Below, piece by piece: positions 1 through 10,800 of a stretch of 64,000 nucleotides of DNA (position 1 is its first letter; every line of letters starts with the position of its first letter). The position numbers were made by a program, and so were the translations under genes. Source of the stretch: Bacteroidales bacterium (GTDB lineage Bacteria; Bacteroidota; Bacteroidia; Bacteroidales; VadinHA17). Location of the stretch: contig JANTHB010000006.1 of the NCBI GenBank assembly GCA_024762655.1, forward strand, positions 1 through 64,000, read 5' to 3'. The notes below the pieces were generated by a model, which saw only the letters and a program-made list of their open reading frames with translations, ran no database searches and was not told where the DNA came from.

Positions 1-408
1 ATGCGCATCGCCGACTGGTTCGGCATCAGAGACATCTTTTGCTCGGAAGGCAGTGTAGATGCTTACAACCCGAAAGTCGTACAGGCAAGCATGGGATCTG
101 TCATCCATACGCGGGTGCATTATACCTCCCTCGATGAACTGATCAGAAAAAGCAGGGATCAGGGCATTCCTGTTTACGGAACGTTCCTGGAAGGAGTCCC
201 GGTTTATGAAAAGACCCTGACGGATCACGGGCTGGTCGTTTTCGGCAATGAGTCGAAAGGAATATCCCAATCCCTTGCCGGTTTGATCGATGAAAAAATC
301 ACCATCCCCCCGTTTCCCCCGGGCGGTACTTCCCTGAATTCATTAAACCTCTCAGCAGCCACCGCCATCGTTTGTGCGGAGTTCAGGAGGCCCTCGCAAA
401 AAGAATAG
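1..408 (+). CDS. TrmH/SpoU-family RNA methyltransferase, C-terminal part (5' end probably outside the window)
   Basis: Translation has SpoU-type motifs: VVFGNESKGIS and IPPFPPGGTSLNSLNLSAATAIVCAEF. ORF is open at the window edge. Confidence 0.85.
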   Translation: MRIADWFGIRDIFCSEGSVDAYNPKVVQASMGSVIHTRVHYTSLDELIRKSRDQGIPVYGTFLEGVPVYEKTLTDHGLVVFGNESKGISQSLAGLIDEKITIPPFPPGGTSLNSLNLSAATAIVCAEFRRPSQKE

Positions 409-540
409 AAATTTCTTAATACGAAATTTCTTTATTATAATTCACCCAAAACTTTCCTTGAAGGTTTTGACCTCACCTCAAGAAGAAGTACAAGAGGAAC
501 ACCGAGGCGACCCGTCCGACTGACGTCAGTCGGGCGGTCA
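409..540 (+). repeat. Dispersed repeat family A, copy 1 (starts right after the methyltransferase stop codon)
   Basis: gaaatttcttaatacgaaatttctttatta...cacccaaaactttccttgaaggttttgacctcacctcaagaag; same core recurs near 767 and 42170. Confidence 0.85.
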
Positions 541-544
541 ATAG

Positions 545-715
545 GTTTCTCATTTTGAAACAGCCACGAAGTGGCGAAACATGAATAACCACCCCGGTAC
601 GGGGTGGTATAAAACGCAACAGGCTCCGATCCCCGAAGGGGGTCAACCGTTCCTCCCGGGCCCGGTTATCACCCCACCCCCAAGCCCCCTCCCCCAGTGT
701 GGGAGGGGGAAACCC
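545..715. repeat. Cluster of short palindromes (REP-like)
   Basis: gccacgaagtggc (563-575), accaccccggtacggggtggt (588-608), ccccgaaggggg, and a ccctccc...gggaggg stem near 688-709. Confidence 0.6.
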
Positions 716-741
716 ATCCATCACTTTCCGAATTTAATTTA

Positions 742-847
742 TTAAAGAACTATCTTTTATTACAGCCTCCCCCAAAACTTTCCTTGAAAGTTTTGACCTC
801 ACCTCAAGAAGAGGTATAACGGAACCCTCGGGGAATTCTTTGATTAT
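742..847 (+). repeat. Dispersed repeat family A, copy 2
   Basis: cccaaaactttccttgaaagttttgacctcacctcaagaagaggtata...ctcggggaattctttgatta; aligns with 42132-42317. Confidence 0.85.
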
Positions 848-947
848 GGGAGCGGGGACGTAACCATGCAGGGTGAAGAGTAGATCAAGCGATTTGCGGG
901 CCGGGGACCTCTGCTCAGCGAAAATCTGCGGGAGATCCTGCCGGGTT

Positions 948-1658
948 TTACTCGAAGTGAAACGACAGTATCCATATCTGTGAGCGCAGACGCTCCAGGG
1001 CCGTAACATACTCCGGATGCTCCAGGGAGGGGTCTGTTACCAGGATATTCCGGAATCCGGTGGAAACCTTCAACTCGGCGGTAAACTTAAAATAGGGAAG
1101 ATAAAAATCTATCCCGAAGCCTTCTTCATGATACAGGTCGGATTGCTGCAGCCGCACGAACTTTCCTTTATCGGGATTGTACTTACGCCGGGAAGCCATA
1201 TCCAGCCTGTAATTCAAACCACCCACCACAAAAGGCCTGAAATTGTTGATTCGTTTGGCCTTGTACTTGAAAATAAGCGGAAACTCCAGAAATGCCGATT
1301 CGATCTTCTGCCTGGCGTAGATCGTTCCCTGGTTGTAATCGTAATAATTAAGATCCCGCTGCCCGAAACTGAGCCCGGGAAGAAACCGCATATCCAGATA
1401 TTTTGCCAGCCTGAAGCTGGAAACAATTCCCACATTGAATCCGGGAAGGAGATGGTTCACATTTGCATACAGAGAATCGGTGTTCCTGGGCGGGTTGGCG
1501 TGAAAAGTCAGGAAATCCATAGTATTCACACCTATGGTAAACCCAAAGTGGATCAGTTTTTTATCCACATCCTGATAGTATCTCACCTTCTCTTTCTGGG
1601 CCCATCCCTGTAAAGAAAATCCGGAAAGTATCAGAATATATATCAAAAATCTTTTCAA
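948..1658 (-). CDS. porT: PorT-family outer-membrane beta-barrel protein (type IX secretion system)
   Basis: Signal peptide plus beta-barrel sequence resembling PorT; adjacent to ubiE, a known Bacteroidota arrangement. Confidence 0.75.
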   Translation of the reverse strand: MKRFLIYILILSGFSLQGWAQKEKVRYYQDVDKKLIHFGFTIGVNTMDFLTFHANPPRNTDSLYANVNHLLPGFNVGIVSSFRLAKYLDMRFLPGLSFGQRDLNYYDYNQGTIYARQKIESAFLEFPLIFKYKAKRINNFRPFVVGGLNYRLDMASRRKYNPDKGKFVRLQQSDLYHEEGFGIDFYLPYFKFTAELKVSTGFRNILVTDPSLEHPEYVTALERLRSQIWILSFHFE

Positions 1659-1705
1659 GCTGCCGGTTGTTTGGTACTAGATATAACTGCAATTTAACAA
1701 AAATA

Positions 1706-2434
1706 TTATTTCGCGGATTTCTTTCCGTAATAAGCCGCTACGATCCCTCCGGTATAAGTTTGATAGTGAGTTTCCACAAAGCCGCACCCCTGCAGGATGT
1801 TCAGAAAAGCCTCCCGTTGCGGAAAGGCTTTGATAGACGCCGGCAGGTAGGAGTAGGCTTGTTTATCACCCGAAAATATCCGGCCGGCCAGGGGCAGAAC
1901 ATGAAAAAGATAGAAGGAATAAAGACCTTTCATAGGTTGCCGTACCGGTTTGGAAAATTCGAGCACAGCCAATTGTCCACCGGGTTTCAGCACCCTGAGC
2001 ATTTCTTTCAGCCCCTGCTCCAGGCTGGTAAAATTACGGACACCAAAAGCAACCACAGCCGCATCAAAGGTCTCTGTTTCAAAAGGAATATATTCGGCTG
2101 CCCCGGTATGAAAACTGATTTTTCCCTGCAATCCTTTTTTCGCGGTTTTCTTTTCTGCTATCTCCATCATTTTTTCCGACACGTCCAGGCCGGTCACACG
2201 GCACCCCGTGCTTCCCACAAGGGTAATAGCCAGATCACCCGTACCGGTAGCCACATCCAACACATGATCGCCGGGCAGGATATTCAGGCGCCTGATCATT
2301 TTTTTTCGCCACCGCCGGTCAATCCCCAGCGACAGGAAATGGTTCAGGAAATCATACCATACGGAAATCCTGTCAAACATGTTTTTGACATATCTGCCTT
2401 TTTTTTCAAGAATTTCCCGGGTGTTATCGTCCAC
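1706..2434 (-). CDS. ubiE: Demethylmenaquinone methyltransferase / UbiE
   Basis: SAM-methyltransferase motif VLDVATGTGDLAI and UbiE-type VRNF and LEFSKP motifs. Confidence 0.92.
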   Translation of the reverse strand: MDDNTREILEKKGRYVKNMFDRISVWYDFLNHFLSLGIDRRWRKKMIRRLNILPGDHVLDVATGTGDLAITLVGSTGCRVTGLDVSEKMMEIAEKKTAKKGLQGKISFHTGAAEYIPFETETFDAAVVAFGVRNFTSLEQGLKEMLRVLKPGGQLAVLEFSKPVRQPMKGLYSFYLFHVLPLAGRIFSGDKQAYSYLPASIKAFPQREAFLNILQGCGFVETHYQTYTGGIVAAYYGKKSAK

Positions 2435-2445
2435 GTAACTACAGA

Positions 2446-4677
2446 TCAGTCTTGTTCGAGATATCTTTCAAGCACTGAATCATACTCCCTTTTCATATCG
2501 CAGATAAAGCCGTAGGAGATATCATCTATTCGTATTTCTCCTTTCGTCACATGCCCCAACGCAAAAAAGGGAATATCCTGCTTGACCATAAAGTCAATAA
2601 ACTCGGTTTCGCGGGTTTCCGAAACAGACACCACCACTCTTCCCTGAGCCTCCCCAAACAGAAAAGCGTCTGTTCTGATTTCGGCGTCGGTAGTGATATC
2701 AAATCCCAGTCCCCGGTACATTCCTGATTCCACCAGGGCAACGAACAGGCCTCCTTCCGAAACATCATGGGCTGAGCGTACCAGGCTGTAACGGATAAGA
2801 TCACGGACCACCTGCTGAACCTTAAGCTCTTCATCCATATTAAAATAAGGGGGTGGTGATTTTTCTATGCCGTGATAAGAAACCAGATATTCAGACGAGG
2901 CAATATCATTCACTGATTTCCCTACCAGGTAGATCATGTTCCCTTTGTTTTTGAAAGGGATAGTCATCTGGGCATTTTTTTCACGCAGCACACCCAACAT
3001 ACCTATCACCGGGGTAGGAAACACCGGTTCAACCTTATGATTGATGGATGCCTGGTTATAGAAACTCACGTTTCCGCCGGTGACCGGGGTGTTAAAGCGT
3101 CTGCAAGCTTCACCCATACCCTGCACTGCATTTTTGAACTGCCAGTAAACTTCGGGATTGTAAGGGTTGCCAAAGTTCAGACAGTTGGTAATGGCCAGGG
3201 GTTCCCCTCCCGAACACACAATGTTCCTGGCTGCCTCGGCCACCGCTATCTGTGCTCCTGTTTCCGGGTCGGCCTGCACATAACGTGAATTACAATCTAC
3301 CGTCAGGGCGAGAGCGCTGCGTGTTCCGCGCAAATCCACAAGGCCGGCATCCGAAGGCATATTGGTACTCATGTTCCGTACGCCCACCATGGTATCGTAC
3401 TGCTCATAAACCCAGTGTTTGCTCGCAATATCAGGATTGCGGATCAGGGTAAGCATCACCTCTTTCAGATCTTCCGGTTCCGGCACCTCCCCGATGGAAA
3501 ACTGCTGATACTCCTTATAATAAACCGGTTCACGCGATTCCCGGTCATATTGAGGAGCCCCTCCTCCCAGTACCAGCACCGACGCCGGCACATCAGCCAC
3601 CAGTTCCCCGTGCCGGTAAAAATAGAGGCGGTCTTCATCAATGACTTCTCCTATAATTTCACAGTTTAGATCCCACTTTTCAAAAACGGCTTCTACCTCT
3701 TTTTCCCGGCCTCTTTCCACAACTACCAGCATTCTCTCCTGTGACTCACTGAGAAGGATCTCCCATCCTTCCATATTTTCCTGCCGCAAGGGCACTTTAT
3801 CCAGGTCGATGCGCATCCCGCTGTTTCCTTTGGCAGACATTTCCGAAGTGGAGCAGATAATGCCGGCAGCGCCCATATCCTGCATCCCCACTACCGCTCC
3901 GGTCTTATGAACCTCCAGAGAAGCTTCCAGCAAGAGCTTTTCCATAAACGGATCCCCTACCTGTATTGAAGGAATATCATTGGCTGAGTCCTCCGTAATA
4001 TCCGCCGAGGCAAACGTTGCCCCGTGTATCCCGTCCTTCCCTGTGGAGGAGCCCACGATATAAACCGGATTGCCTGCCCCTTTGGCTATGGCCGAGATTA
4101 CATCTTCGTGTTTCATGATCCCCACCGACATGGCATTGACCAGCGGATTGGTATTGTAACTTTTATCAAAATAAACTTCTCCGCCGACTACTGGCACCCC
4201 AAATGAGTTTCCGTAATCACCGATCCCTTTTACCACGCCTTTCATAAGCCATTGGGTCCGGTCGTGTTCGATATTTCCGAAACGGAGCGAGTTCAGTTGA
4301 GCGATGGGACGGGCACCCATGGTAAAGATATCCCTGTTTATCCCTCCCACCCCGGTGGCTGCTCCCTGATAAGGTTCTATGGCACAAGGGTGATTGTGGG
4401 ACTCTATCTTGAAAGCACATGCCAGCCCGTTGCCGACATCTACCAGGCCGGCGTTTTCCTCGCCGGCACCTACCAGGATATGCTCTCCGTCACGGGGAAG
4501 GGTCTTCAATAATTTTATGGAATTCTTATAGGAGGCATGCTCCGACCACATTACGGAAAAAATACTCAACTCCGTAAAATTCGGCGTGCGTCCCAGAATT
4601 TCCAGAATCATCTCATATTCCCGGTCTTCCAAGCCCAACCCCCTGGCTGTCTCTAACGTTACTTTAGGTAATGCCAT
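2446..4677 (-). CDS. purL: Phosphoribosylformylglycinamidine synthase II (small PurL type)
   Basis: [30 protein letters not shown]..., [30 protein letters not shown]. Start placed at the internal ATG (4677) rather than the longer ORF start. Confidence 0.93.
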   Translation of the reverse strand: MALPKVTLETARGLGLEDREYEMILEILGRTPNFTELSIFSVMWSEHASYKNSIKLLKTLPRDGEHILVGAGEENAGLVDVGNGLACAFKIESHNHPCAIEPYQGAATGVGGINRDIFTMGARPIAQLNSLRFGNIEHDRTQWLMKGVVKGIGDYGNSFGVPVVGGEVYFDKSYNTNPLVNAMSVGIMKHEDVISAIAKGAGNPVYIVGSSTGKDGIHGATFASADITEDSANDIPSIQVGDPFMEKLLLEASLEVHKTGAVVGMQDMGAAGIICSTSEMSAKGNSGMRIDLDKVPLRQENMEGWEILLSESQERMLVVVERGREKEVEAVFEKWDLNCEIIGEVIDEDRLYFYRHGELVADVPASVLVLGGGAPQYDRESREPVYYKEYQQFSIGEVPEPEDLKEVMLTLIRNPDIASKHWVYEQYDTMVGVRNMSTNMPSDAGLVDLRGTRSALALTVDCNSRYVQADPETGAQIAVAEAARNIVCSGGEPLAITNCLNFGNPYNPEVYWQFKNAVQGMGEACRRFNTPVTGGNVSFYNQASINHKVEPVFPTPVIGMLGVLREKNAQMTIPFKNKGNMIYLVGKSVNDIASSEYLVSYHGIEKSPPPYFNMDEELKVQQVVRDLIRYSLVRSAHDVSEGGLFVALVESGMYRGLGFDITTDAEIRTDAFLFGEAQGRVVVSVSETRETEFIDFMVKQDIPFFALGHVTKGEIRIDDISYGFICDMKREYDSVLERYLEQD

Positions 4678-4931
4678 ATCAATAAGGATAATGTTAACTG
4701 CAACAAAGATAAACAAAAACCATTTTGTAAGCACGGGACAGAAAGGAATATGTGAAAACATAATTGCATAGCACCACCCCCGGACTTTCTCTGATTTTTT
4801 TTATCACCTCTCCAGGATAAGGTATCCGAGATATTCCGGGGTAGCCGGTCCCGGGGAATTCTTCTCAATAAAATACCCCCTGATGAATCTAACGGTTTAT
4901 TTTTTCTAAATTTGTCCCCAAACAACATATC

Positions 4932-5696
4932 ATGACAAAAAAAGCACTTATCACTGGAGCCACGGCGGGGATAGGTCAGGCAACAGCCCGGCTGCTGGCA
5001 AAAAACGGTTATGACCTCATTATCACCGGCCGCCGGAAAGAACGGTTAGATGCCCTTAAAAAAGAATTGGAAGAGAATTCCCCTGCGAAAGTTCTTACAC
5101 TTCATTTTGATGTGCGTCACCGTAACGAAGTGGATAAAGCCCTGTCGGCCCTGCCGGAGGAGTGGAAAGAAATTGACGTGCTGGTGAACAATGCCGGTCT
5201 GGCAGCCGGTCTGGGGCCTTTGCATGAAGGCGACGTCGACGACTGGGAACAGATGATCGACACCAATGTGAAAGGGTTGCTCTATGTCTCCCGTAAAATC
5301 CTCCCCGGCATGGTGGAACGCAGAAAAGGCCATGTCATCAATATCTCTTCTACCGCCGGAAAAGAAGTGTATATGAACGGAAACGTATATTGTGCCACCA
5401 AGTTTGCCGTCGATGCCCTCAACAAAGCCATGCGCCTGGAACTGGTGGATCACGGTGTTAAAGTCACCTCGGTCAACCCCGGATTTGTCGAAACCGAATT
5501 CTCGCTCGTCCGTTTTAAGGGAGACCGGGAAAAGGCCAAAACGCCCTATGCCGGAATGGAACCGCTCCGTGCCGAAGACATCGCCGAAGTGATCCTCTTT
5601 GTCCTGAACCGTCCCGATCATGTAAACATCAATGAGATCATTGTTACTCCCAAGGCTCAGGCCAATGCCTTTTATATCCACCGGGAGAAGAAATGA
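4932..5696 (+). CDS. SDR family NAD(P)-dependent oxidoreductase (YdfG-like)
   Basis: TGATAGIG nucleotide-binding motif, NNAG, and YCATK (YxxxK). Confidence 0.92.
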   Translation: MTKKALITGATAGIGQATARLLAKNGYDLIITGRRKERLDALKKELEENSPAKVLTLHFDVRHRNEVDKALSALPEEWKEIDVLVNNAGLAAGLGPLHEGDVDDWEQMIDTNVKGLLYVSRKILPGMVERRKGHVINISSTAGKEVYMNGNVYCATKFAVDALNKAMRLELVDHGVKVTSVNPGFVETEFSLVRFKGDREKAKTPYAGMEPLRAEDIAEVILFVLNRPDHVNINEIIVTPKAQANAFYIHREKK

Positions 5697-5730
5697 GTAA
5701 ATGAGTGAATGAGTAAATAAATAACATTAT

Positions 5731-6819
5731 ATGAAAGAAAATACCTATTCTCCGGGATACATACGGGATTTTGTCACCCGGATTTTTGAAAAGCTGGGTT
5801 GTCCTTCAGAAGATTCCCGGGCCATTGCAGATGCTTTTGTACGGGCCGAGCTACGGAACCTCTCTTCCCACGGCATGATCCGTCTGAAAGATCATTATCA
5901 GTTATGGGAAGCCGGTCGGCTTAATGTACATCCTGAAATAAAAGTAGTACATGAAACGCCGGGAACCGCGGTTGTGGATGGGGACAATGGTGTGGGCATG
6001 CTGGTAGCCACACGGGCTATGCAGACAGCCATGGAGAAAGCAAAAAACACAGGCAGCGGCTGGGTGGCCACCCGTAACTCCAACCACTTCGGGATAGGCA
6101 GTTACTACGCTCTGATGGCTGTGGAACAGGACATGATCGGACTGGCCATGACCAACGGCAATCCGCTGGTAGCGCCGGCCAACTCCACCGAACGTCTGCT
6201 GGGCACCAACCCCATTGCTGTTGCGGTACCTGCCGGCAAGTATCCTCCTTTCGTCGGAGATTTCAGCACCACCCCTATTGCCCGCGGCAAACTGGCCGTA
6301 GCCGCAAAAAAAGGAGAGAAAGTGCCTTACGGATATGTTATCGACAAAGACGGGAATCCTTCTGACGACCCGGACATTTTAAAAGAAGGCGGTGCTATGG
6401 TCCCGCTGGGCGGCGACCTTTCGCACGGCAGCCACAAAGGGTATGCCCTGGGAGCGATCGTGGATATCCTCAGCGGCGTGTTGTCCGGCGCCAACTTCGG
6501 CCCCTTCGTTCCTCCCAACCTGGCTTATCTGCCTCTGCCCGAGGAACAGGTGGGAAAAGGCATGGGACATTTCTTCGGCGCCTGGCGTATCGACGCTTTT
6601 ATGGAAGCTTCCGAATTTAAATCACGTATGGACCGCTGGATAGAAATATTCCGCAACGCCAAGCCTGTCCCAGGGAAGAAAGTGCTTATCCCCGGCGAAA
6701 TCGAACGGGAAGCTGAAGAACGTATTGCCCGCGAAGGGATCTATGTTCTGCCGGCTATACAGAAAGACGTAAAAGAACTGGCTGATAAACTGGGAATCGC
6801 GTTTGAGATGAAAGGATAA
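5731..6819 (+). CDS. Malate/L-lactate dehydrogenase family (Ldh_2) oxidoreductase
   Basis: SSHGMIRLKDH, GSGWVATRNSNHFGIGSYY, GTNPIAVAVP, GDLSHGSHKGYALG. Confidence 0.9.
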   Translation: MKENTYSPGYIRDFVTRIFEKLGCPSEDSRAIADAFVRAELRNLSSHGMIRLKDHYQLWEAGRLNVHPEIKVVHETPGTAVVDGDNGVGMLVATRAMQTAMEKAKNTGSGWVATRNSNHFGIGSYYALMAVEQDMIGLAMTNGNPLVAPANSTERLLGTNPIAVAVPAGKYPPFVGDFSTTPIARGKLAVAAKKGEKVPYGYVIDKDGNPSDDPDILKEGGAMVPLGGDLSHGSHKGYALGAIVDILSGVLSGANFGPFVPPNLAYLPLPEEQVGKGMGHFFGAWRIDAFMEASEFKSRMDRWIEIFRNAKPVPGKKVLIPGEIEREAEERIAREGIYVLPAIQKDVKELADKLGIAFEMKG

Positions 6820-6841
6820 GAAATAAAACTTTATTCTTTAT

Positions 6842-7591
6842 TTATTCGTCCTTCCGGAATCCCTGCTTCTCAATCACTTTTAGAAACGCCTTGGAAAAAA
6901 AGACATTGTCTTTTTTCGTATATCGATTGTCGGTAAAGATCTGTGCCAGGGTCTCCTTGTTGTTGATCTTCAATAACTCCCTGGTTTCTTCCAGCGCTTC
7001 CTTCTCCGCATAGATCCGGTCAATGTCTTTCCTTGTATAATCATGATAACGATCCTGATGGACCACGCCTTCCAGAGGCAACCGGTCGGTCAGTCCCGGA
7101 GACTCATCCGGGTAGCCCGTCACCAGCGTGGTCACCGGGACTACCAGCTCCGGCAGTTTCAGAATATCAACGATCTTTTCAGCCATATAGGTAGTAGTCC
7201 CCAGATAACAGATTCCTAGGCCGTGGTCTTCGGCTGCCAGTGCCACATTCTGGGCGGCCAGCAGGGCATCTATGGCCGCCGTAAAAAAAGAAAGGAAATT
7301 CCGGTACCCGGGATGCGCCCTGCGCCATTCACACCATTTGGTGAAACGATTGAAATCGGCGCAGAAAGTCAGGACGACCGGCGCCTGCAAAACCATATCC
7401 TGCTTGAAATGAGCCTCCCACAACTGTTTCTTCAAAGCCTGATCTTTGGTCACCACAATGCTATAGACCTGCATATTGCCGGTGGTGGAAGCACGGGTGC
7501 CGGCAGTCAGCACCTGTTCCAATACGTTTTCCGGGACCGGATCTGTTTTGTATTTCCGTATAGAACGGTGATTGAATATTGTTTGAATCAT
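6842..7591 (-). CDS. Nitroreductase-family NAD(P)H oxidoreductase
   Basis: N-terminal HRSIRKYKTDPVP and GLGICYLGTTTY typical of nitroreductases. Confidence 0.88.
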   Translation of the reverse strand: MIQTIFNHRSIRKYKTDPVPENVLEQVLTAGTRASTTGNMQVYSIVVTKDQALKKQLWEAHFKQDMVLQAPVVLTFCADFNRFTKWCEWRRAHPGYRNFLSFFTAAIDALLAAQNVALAAEDHGLGICYLGTTTYMAEKIVDILKLPELVVPVTTLVTGYPDESPGLTDRLPLEGVVHQDRYHDYTRKDIDRIYAEKEALEETRELLKINNKETLAQIFTDNRYTKKDNVFFSKAFLKVIEKQGFRKDE

Positions 7592-7824
7592 ATCTTTTCA
7601 ATTATTTTCAGGCACAATATTAATGAACTTCTCTATTCTGCGGAATGATTCCTGTCATTTTTAAGGATCATCCACCATCATTTGTCAACAAAATCCATTC
7701 TTTTGCAAAAATAAATACACATTGTGGATAAGTATTCTCTCTTAACCGATACATCTTACAAAAGAAATTATTATTTTTAAGGTCCTTTAATATCGGAATT
7801 CATTTTACTAACCATTAAAACTGT

Positions 7825-10800
7825 ATGACTATGAAAAAAAGTTTACTATTTTTCTTTCTTATCTCCGTGTTGTTTCCCTTTGTTGTTTCTGCACAACCGG
7901 ATAACTGGACTCCCGACGGAGGAGCTGTCACGGCCGTTCAGAACACTGTGAATGTCTACTCCGGCACTTCCAGCTGTGAAGTAACATGGACTTCTACCTC
8001 AAACCAGTATCTGAACAGTACGGATATTGCCGTTACGGAAGGAGCAACTATCAACGCTTCTTTTTGGGTATATGACAATGACCCTGCCGGCAGGGCAAGG
8101 TTATGCATTATTTACGATGCAGGAAGTAATGTTTACGGAGACTATAGCTCTGACAATACATCATGGCAATCCTTATCTTATTCAGGGACGGTCCCTGCAG
8201 GCGCTACCACGGCTCACCTTCAGATAAGGTTTTATGATGTCTCCGGCGGCTGGAACGGCCAGGCAAGCGTCATCGTTGATAACGCGCTCCTCTCCCTGAA
8301 CGGAGGTCCGAACCTTCTGCCGAATCCTGATTTCGAAAGCTGGCCTCCTTCCACAGATACACAACCTCCGGTCTGGACCACCGGCTATCCCCAAGCCATT
8401 CCCAGGGATGACAGAGGAACCGTGATCGTCAACATGGACGAGCCCGGTACCGTTTATGCGGTTGTGTTATTCAATGATGCGACCCCTCCCACTTCAACAC
8501 AGGTAAAAGCAGGGGCAGACTATGATACCGTTCATGTCCTCGTATACGACTCTGTGGTGGTTACCGAAGCCAACAAGGATTATGCCATGTTACTCCCGGG
8601 AGCCACTCCTGAAACAGACTATGACATTTGGGTGGTAGCACAGGATAACGCGACCCCGCCGAATATTCAAACAGACCCCGTTAAGCTGGACGTCACTACG
8701 ACTGCCCCACGATCCCTGGTCATGAGCCTGCCGGACGATAAAGACACGGTATATGTGGGCGGAAACCTTCACTTTGAATGGACCTCCCAGAATATTGACA
8801 GTCTTTATGTAGGGGTTTATGTTTATGAAGCCCACAGTTTATTCTTTCCCACCGACGATAATGATCGCCCCATTACCCTGGATGCTTCTGCAGGCACCTA
8901 CGACTTCCCTATTCCACAAAGCGCTGAGCCCGGTATTTATGAAATCCGTTTACTGGATGCTGCAGACACTTCCTATTATGACAAGGCTGATTCGGTGCGC
9001 CTGATGGATAAAAGGGTCCTGGAATGGATATCCCCCCAGGATCACGAAACGTACTATGTCGGCGACACCGTGTATTTCAAATGGCATGCCGAATACCTCG
9101 ACAGCATCTACATCGGAGGATATGATTACTCGGATTCTTCCTGGTTTATGATCCCGGATGACAATAACCCTATGGCTTTCCCGGCCAACTTGGATTCTCT
9201 GGCATTCCCGATCCCGCTGGATGCTTCCACCGATTCCGTCCGGCTGATCATCTTTAACGCGGGCGACACTTCTCTGAATGATGCAGCCGATCCGATATAT
9301 CTGCTGGATACGATCACTCCTGCGATAGCCATGATGATGCCCGACAACGGAAAAACGGATGTTCCTTATACCTTTACAGCCATGCTGGCATTCTCTGAAA
9401 ACATTACCCCTCTCACAGGTAATATTTATCTGCACAAGGAAGACGGTTCCGTGATTGCTACCTTTGATGTTACTTCCGTACAACATGAAGACAATGTCCT
9501 TGCTTTTGGTTTGCCTATGATCCTGGATGCAGGGGCGACCTATTACTTTAGCATGGATGCCGGCGCTGTGGAGGATCATCAGCACAATGCTTTCGGAGGG
9601 ATCTCCGATCCTGGTACCTGGCGTTTCACTACGGCTGCCAAACAGTTGTATTTCTCCGAATATGTGGAAGGATCGGGCAATAACAAAGCCCTGGAAATTT
9701 ATAATCCTACCGACCATGACGTGGATCTGTCCGAATACGGGATTATGAATACCACCAACGGCAGTGACTGGTACTTCCCCGCACCCCTGCATGGCATGCT
9801 GGCCCCCGGAGATGTTTATACGATTGTTAACCCGGGCTTTGATTTCAGCCTCCTGGCGGATTCTGCCGCCGTCGTTGACACACTATGGGGTGCATACGCT
9901 ACTTACTTCAACGGAGACGATGCCCGAGGACTGGTTCAGCTGGTAGGCAGTTCCTGGGAAGAATATCCTAATTTCACCCTGATCGACGCCATCGGAGAAG
10001 AAGGAGCCGATCCGGGCGCAGGCTGGGATGTGGCAGGTGTGGCCGCCGCCACCAAAGACCATACCCTGATACGTAAAAGCAATGTGGAAACAGGAAATAT
10101 CCGCAACGGATGGTATGCTTCTGCCGGCACGGATGCCGGGAACTCGGAATGGGTGGTTATGCCCTTGAATTACTTAGACAATCTGGGTTATCCGACCCCT
10201 CAGGGGAGTGACCGCACCGATATCATCAGTATGGAGTTGAAAGACGTGTCAGGAAACCTGGTAAGCAAGACCGTAACGATCGACTCGGCCAACGCTTCCA
10301 TCGATATTGAGATTATCTATGGAGCCTCTTCTCATGTAGACTCCCTGGTACCTGTAATCACGGCTGCTCCCGGGGCCTCAACCGTTCCCGCCGACGGCGA
10401 TACGCTTGATTTCACCAATCCGGTTGTATTTACTGTAACCGCTGAAGACCGCCTGGCAACACGCGACTGGACCGTCACGGTCACCGTCGCTAATGCCCCA
10501 AGTACAGATGCAGCGATACAGACGTTCTCTGTCCCCAACCAGATGAGTGATGCTGTGATTGATGCAGTCAACCATACGGTAGCTGTTGTGATGCCTTACG
10601 GCTCCGATGTAACGGCCCTTGTACCTGCAATTGAAGTGTCAGCAGGTGCTAACGTTGATCCGGCTTCCGGCATAGCACAAGACTTTACCAATCCGGTAGT
10701 CTATACCGTTACTGCCGAAGACGGAACTACAACCGCCGACTGGACGGTAACCGTAACTGTCTTCGAACCACCGGTAGTAGGCATTTATGATGTCCAGTAC

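Noticed and set aside
473-1009. Small ORFs 473-724 and 734-1009 as genes
   Set aside because: They lie in repeat family A and palindrome clusters; the peptides are translations of repeats.
8950-9792. 280-aa minus-strand ORF inside the T9SS cargo gene
   Set aside because: Antisense shadow ORF; the plus-strand protein has signal peptide, domains and CTD.
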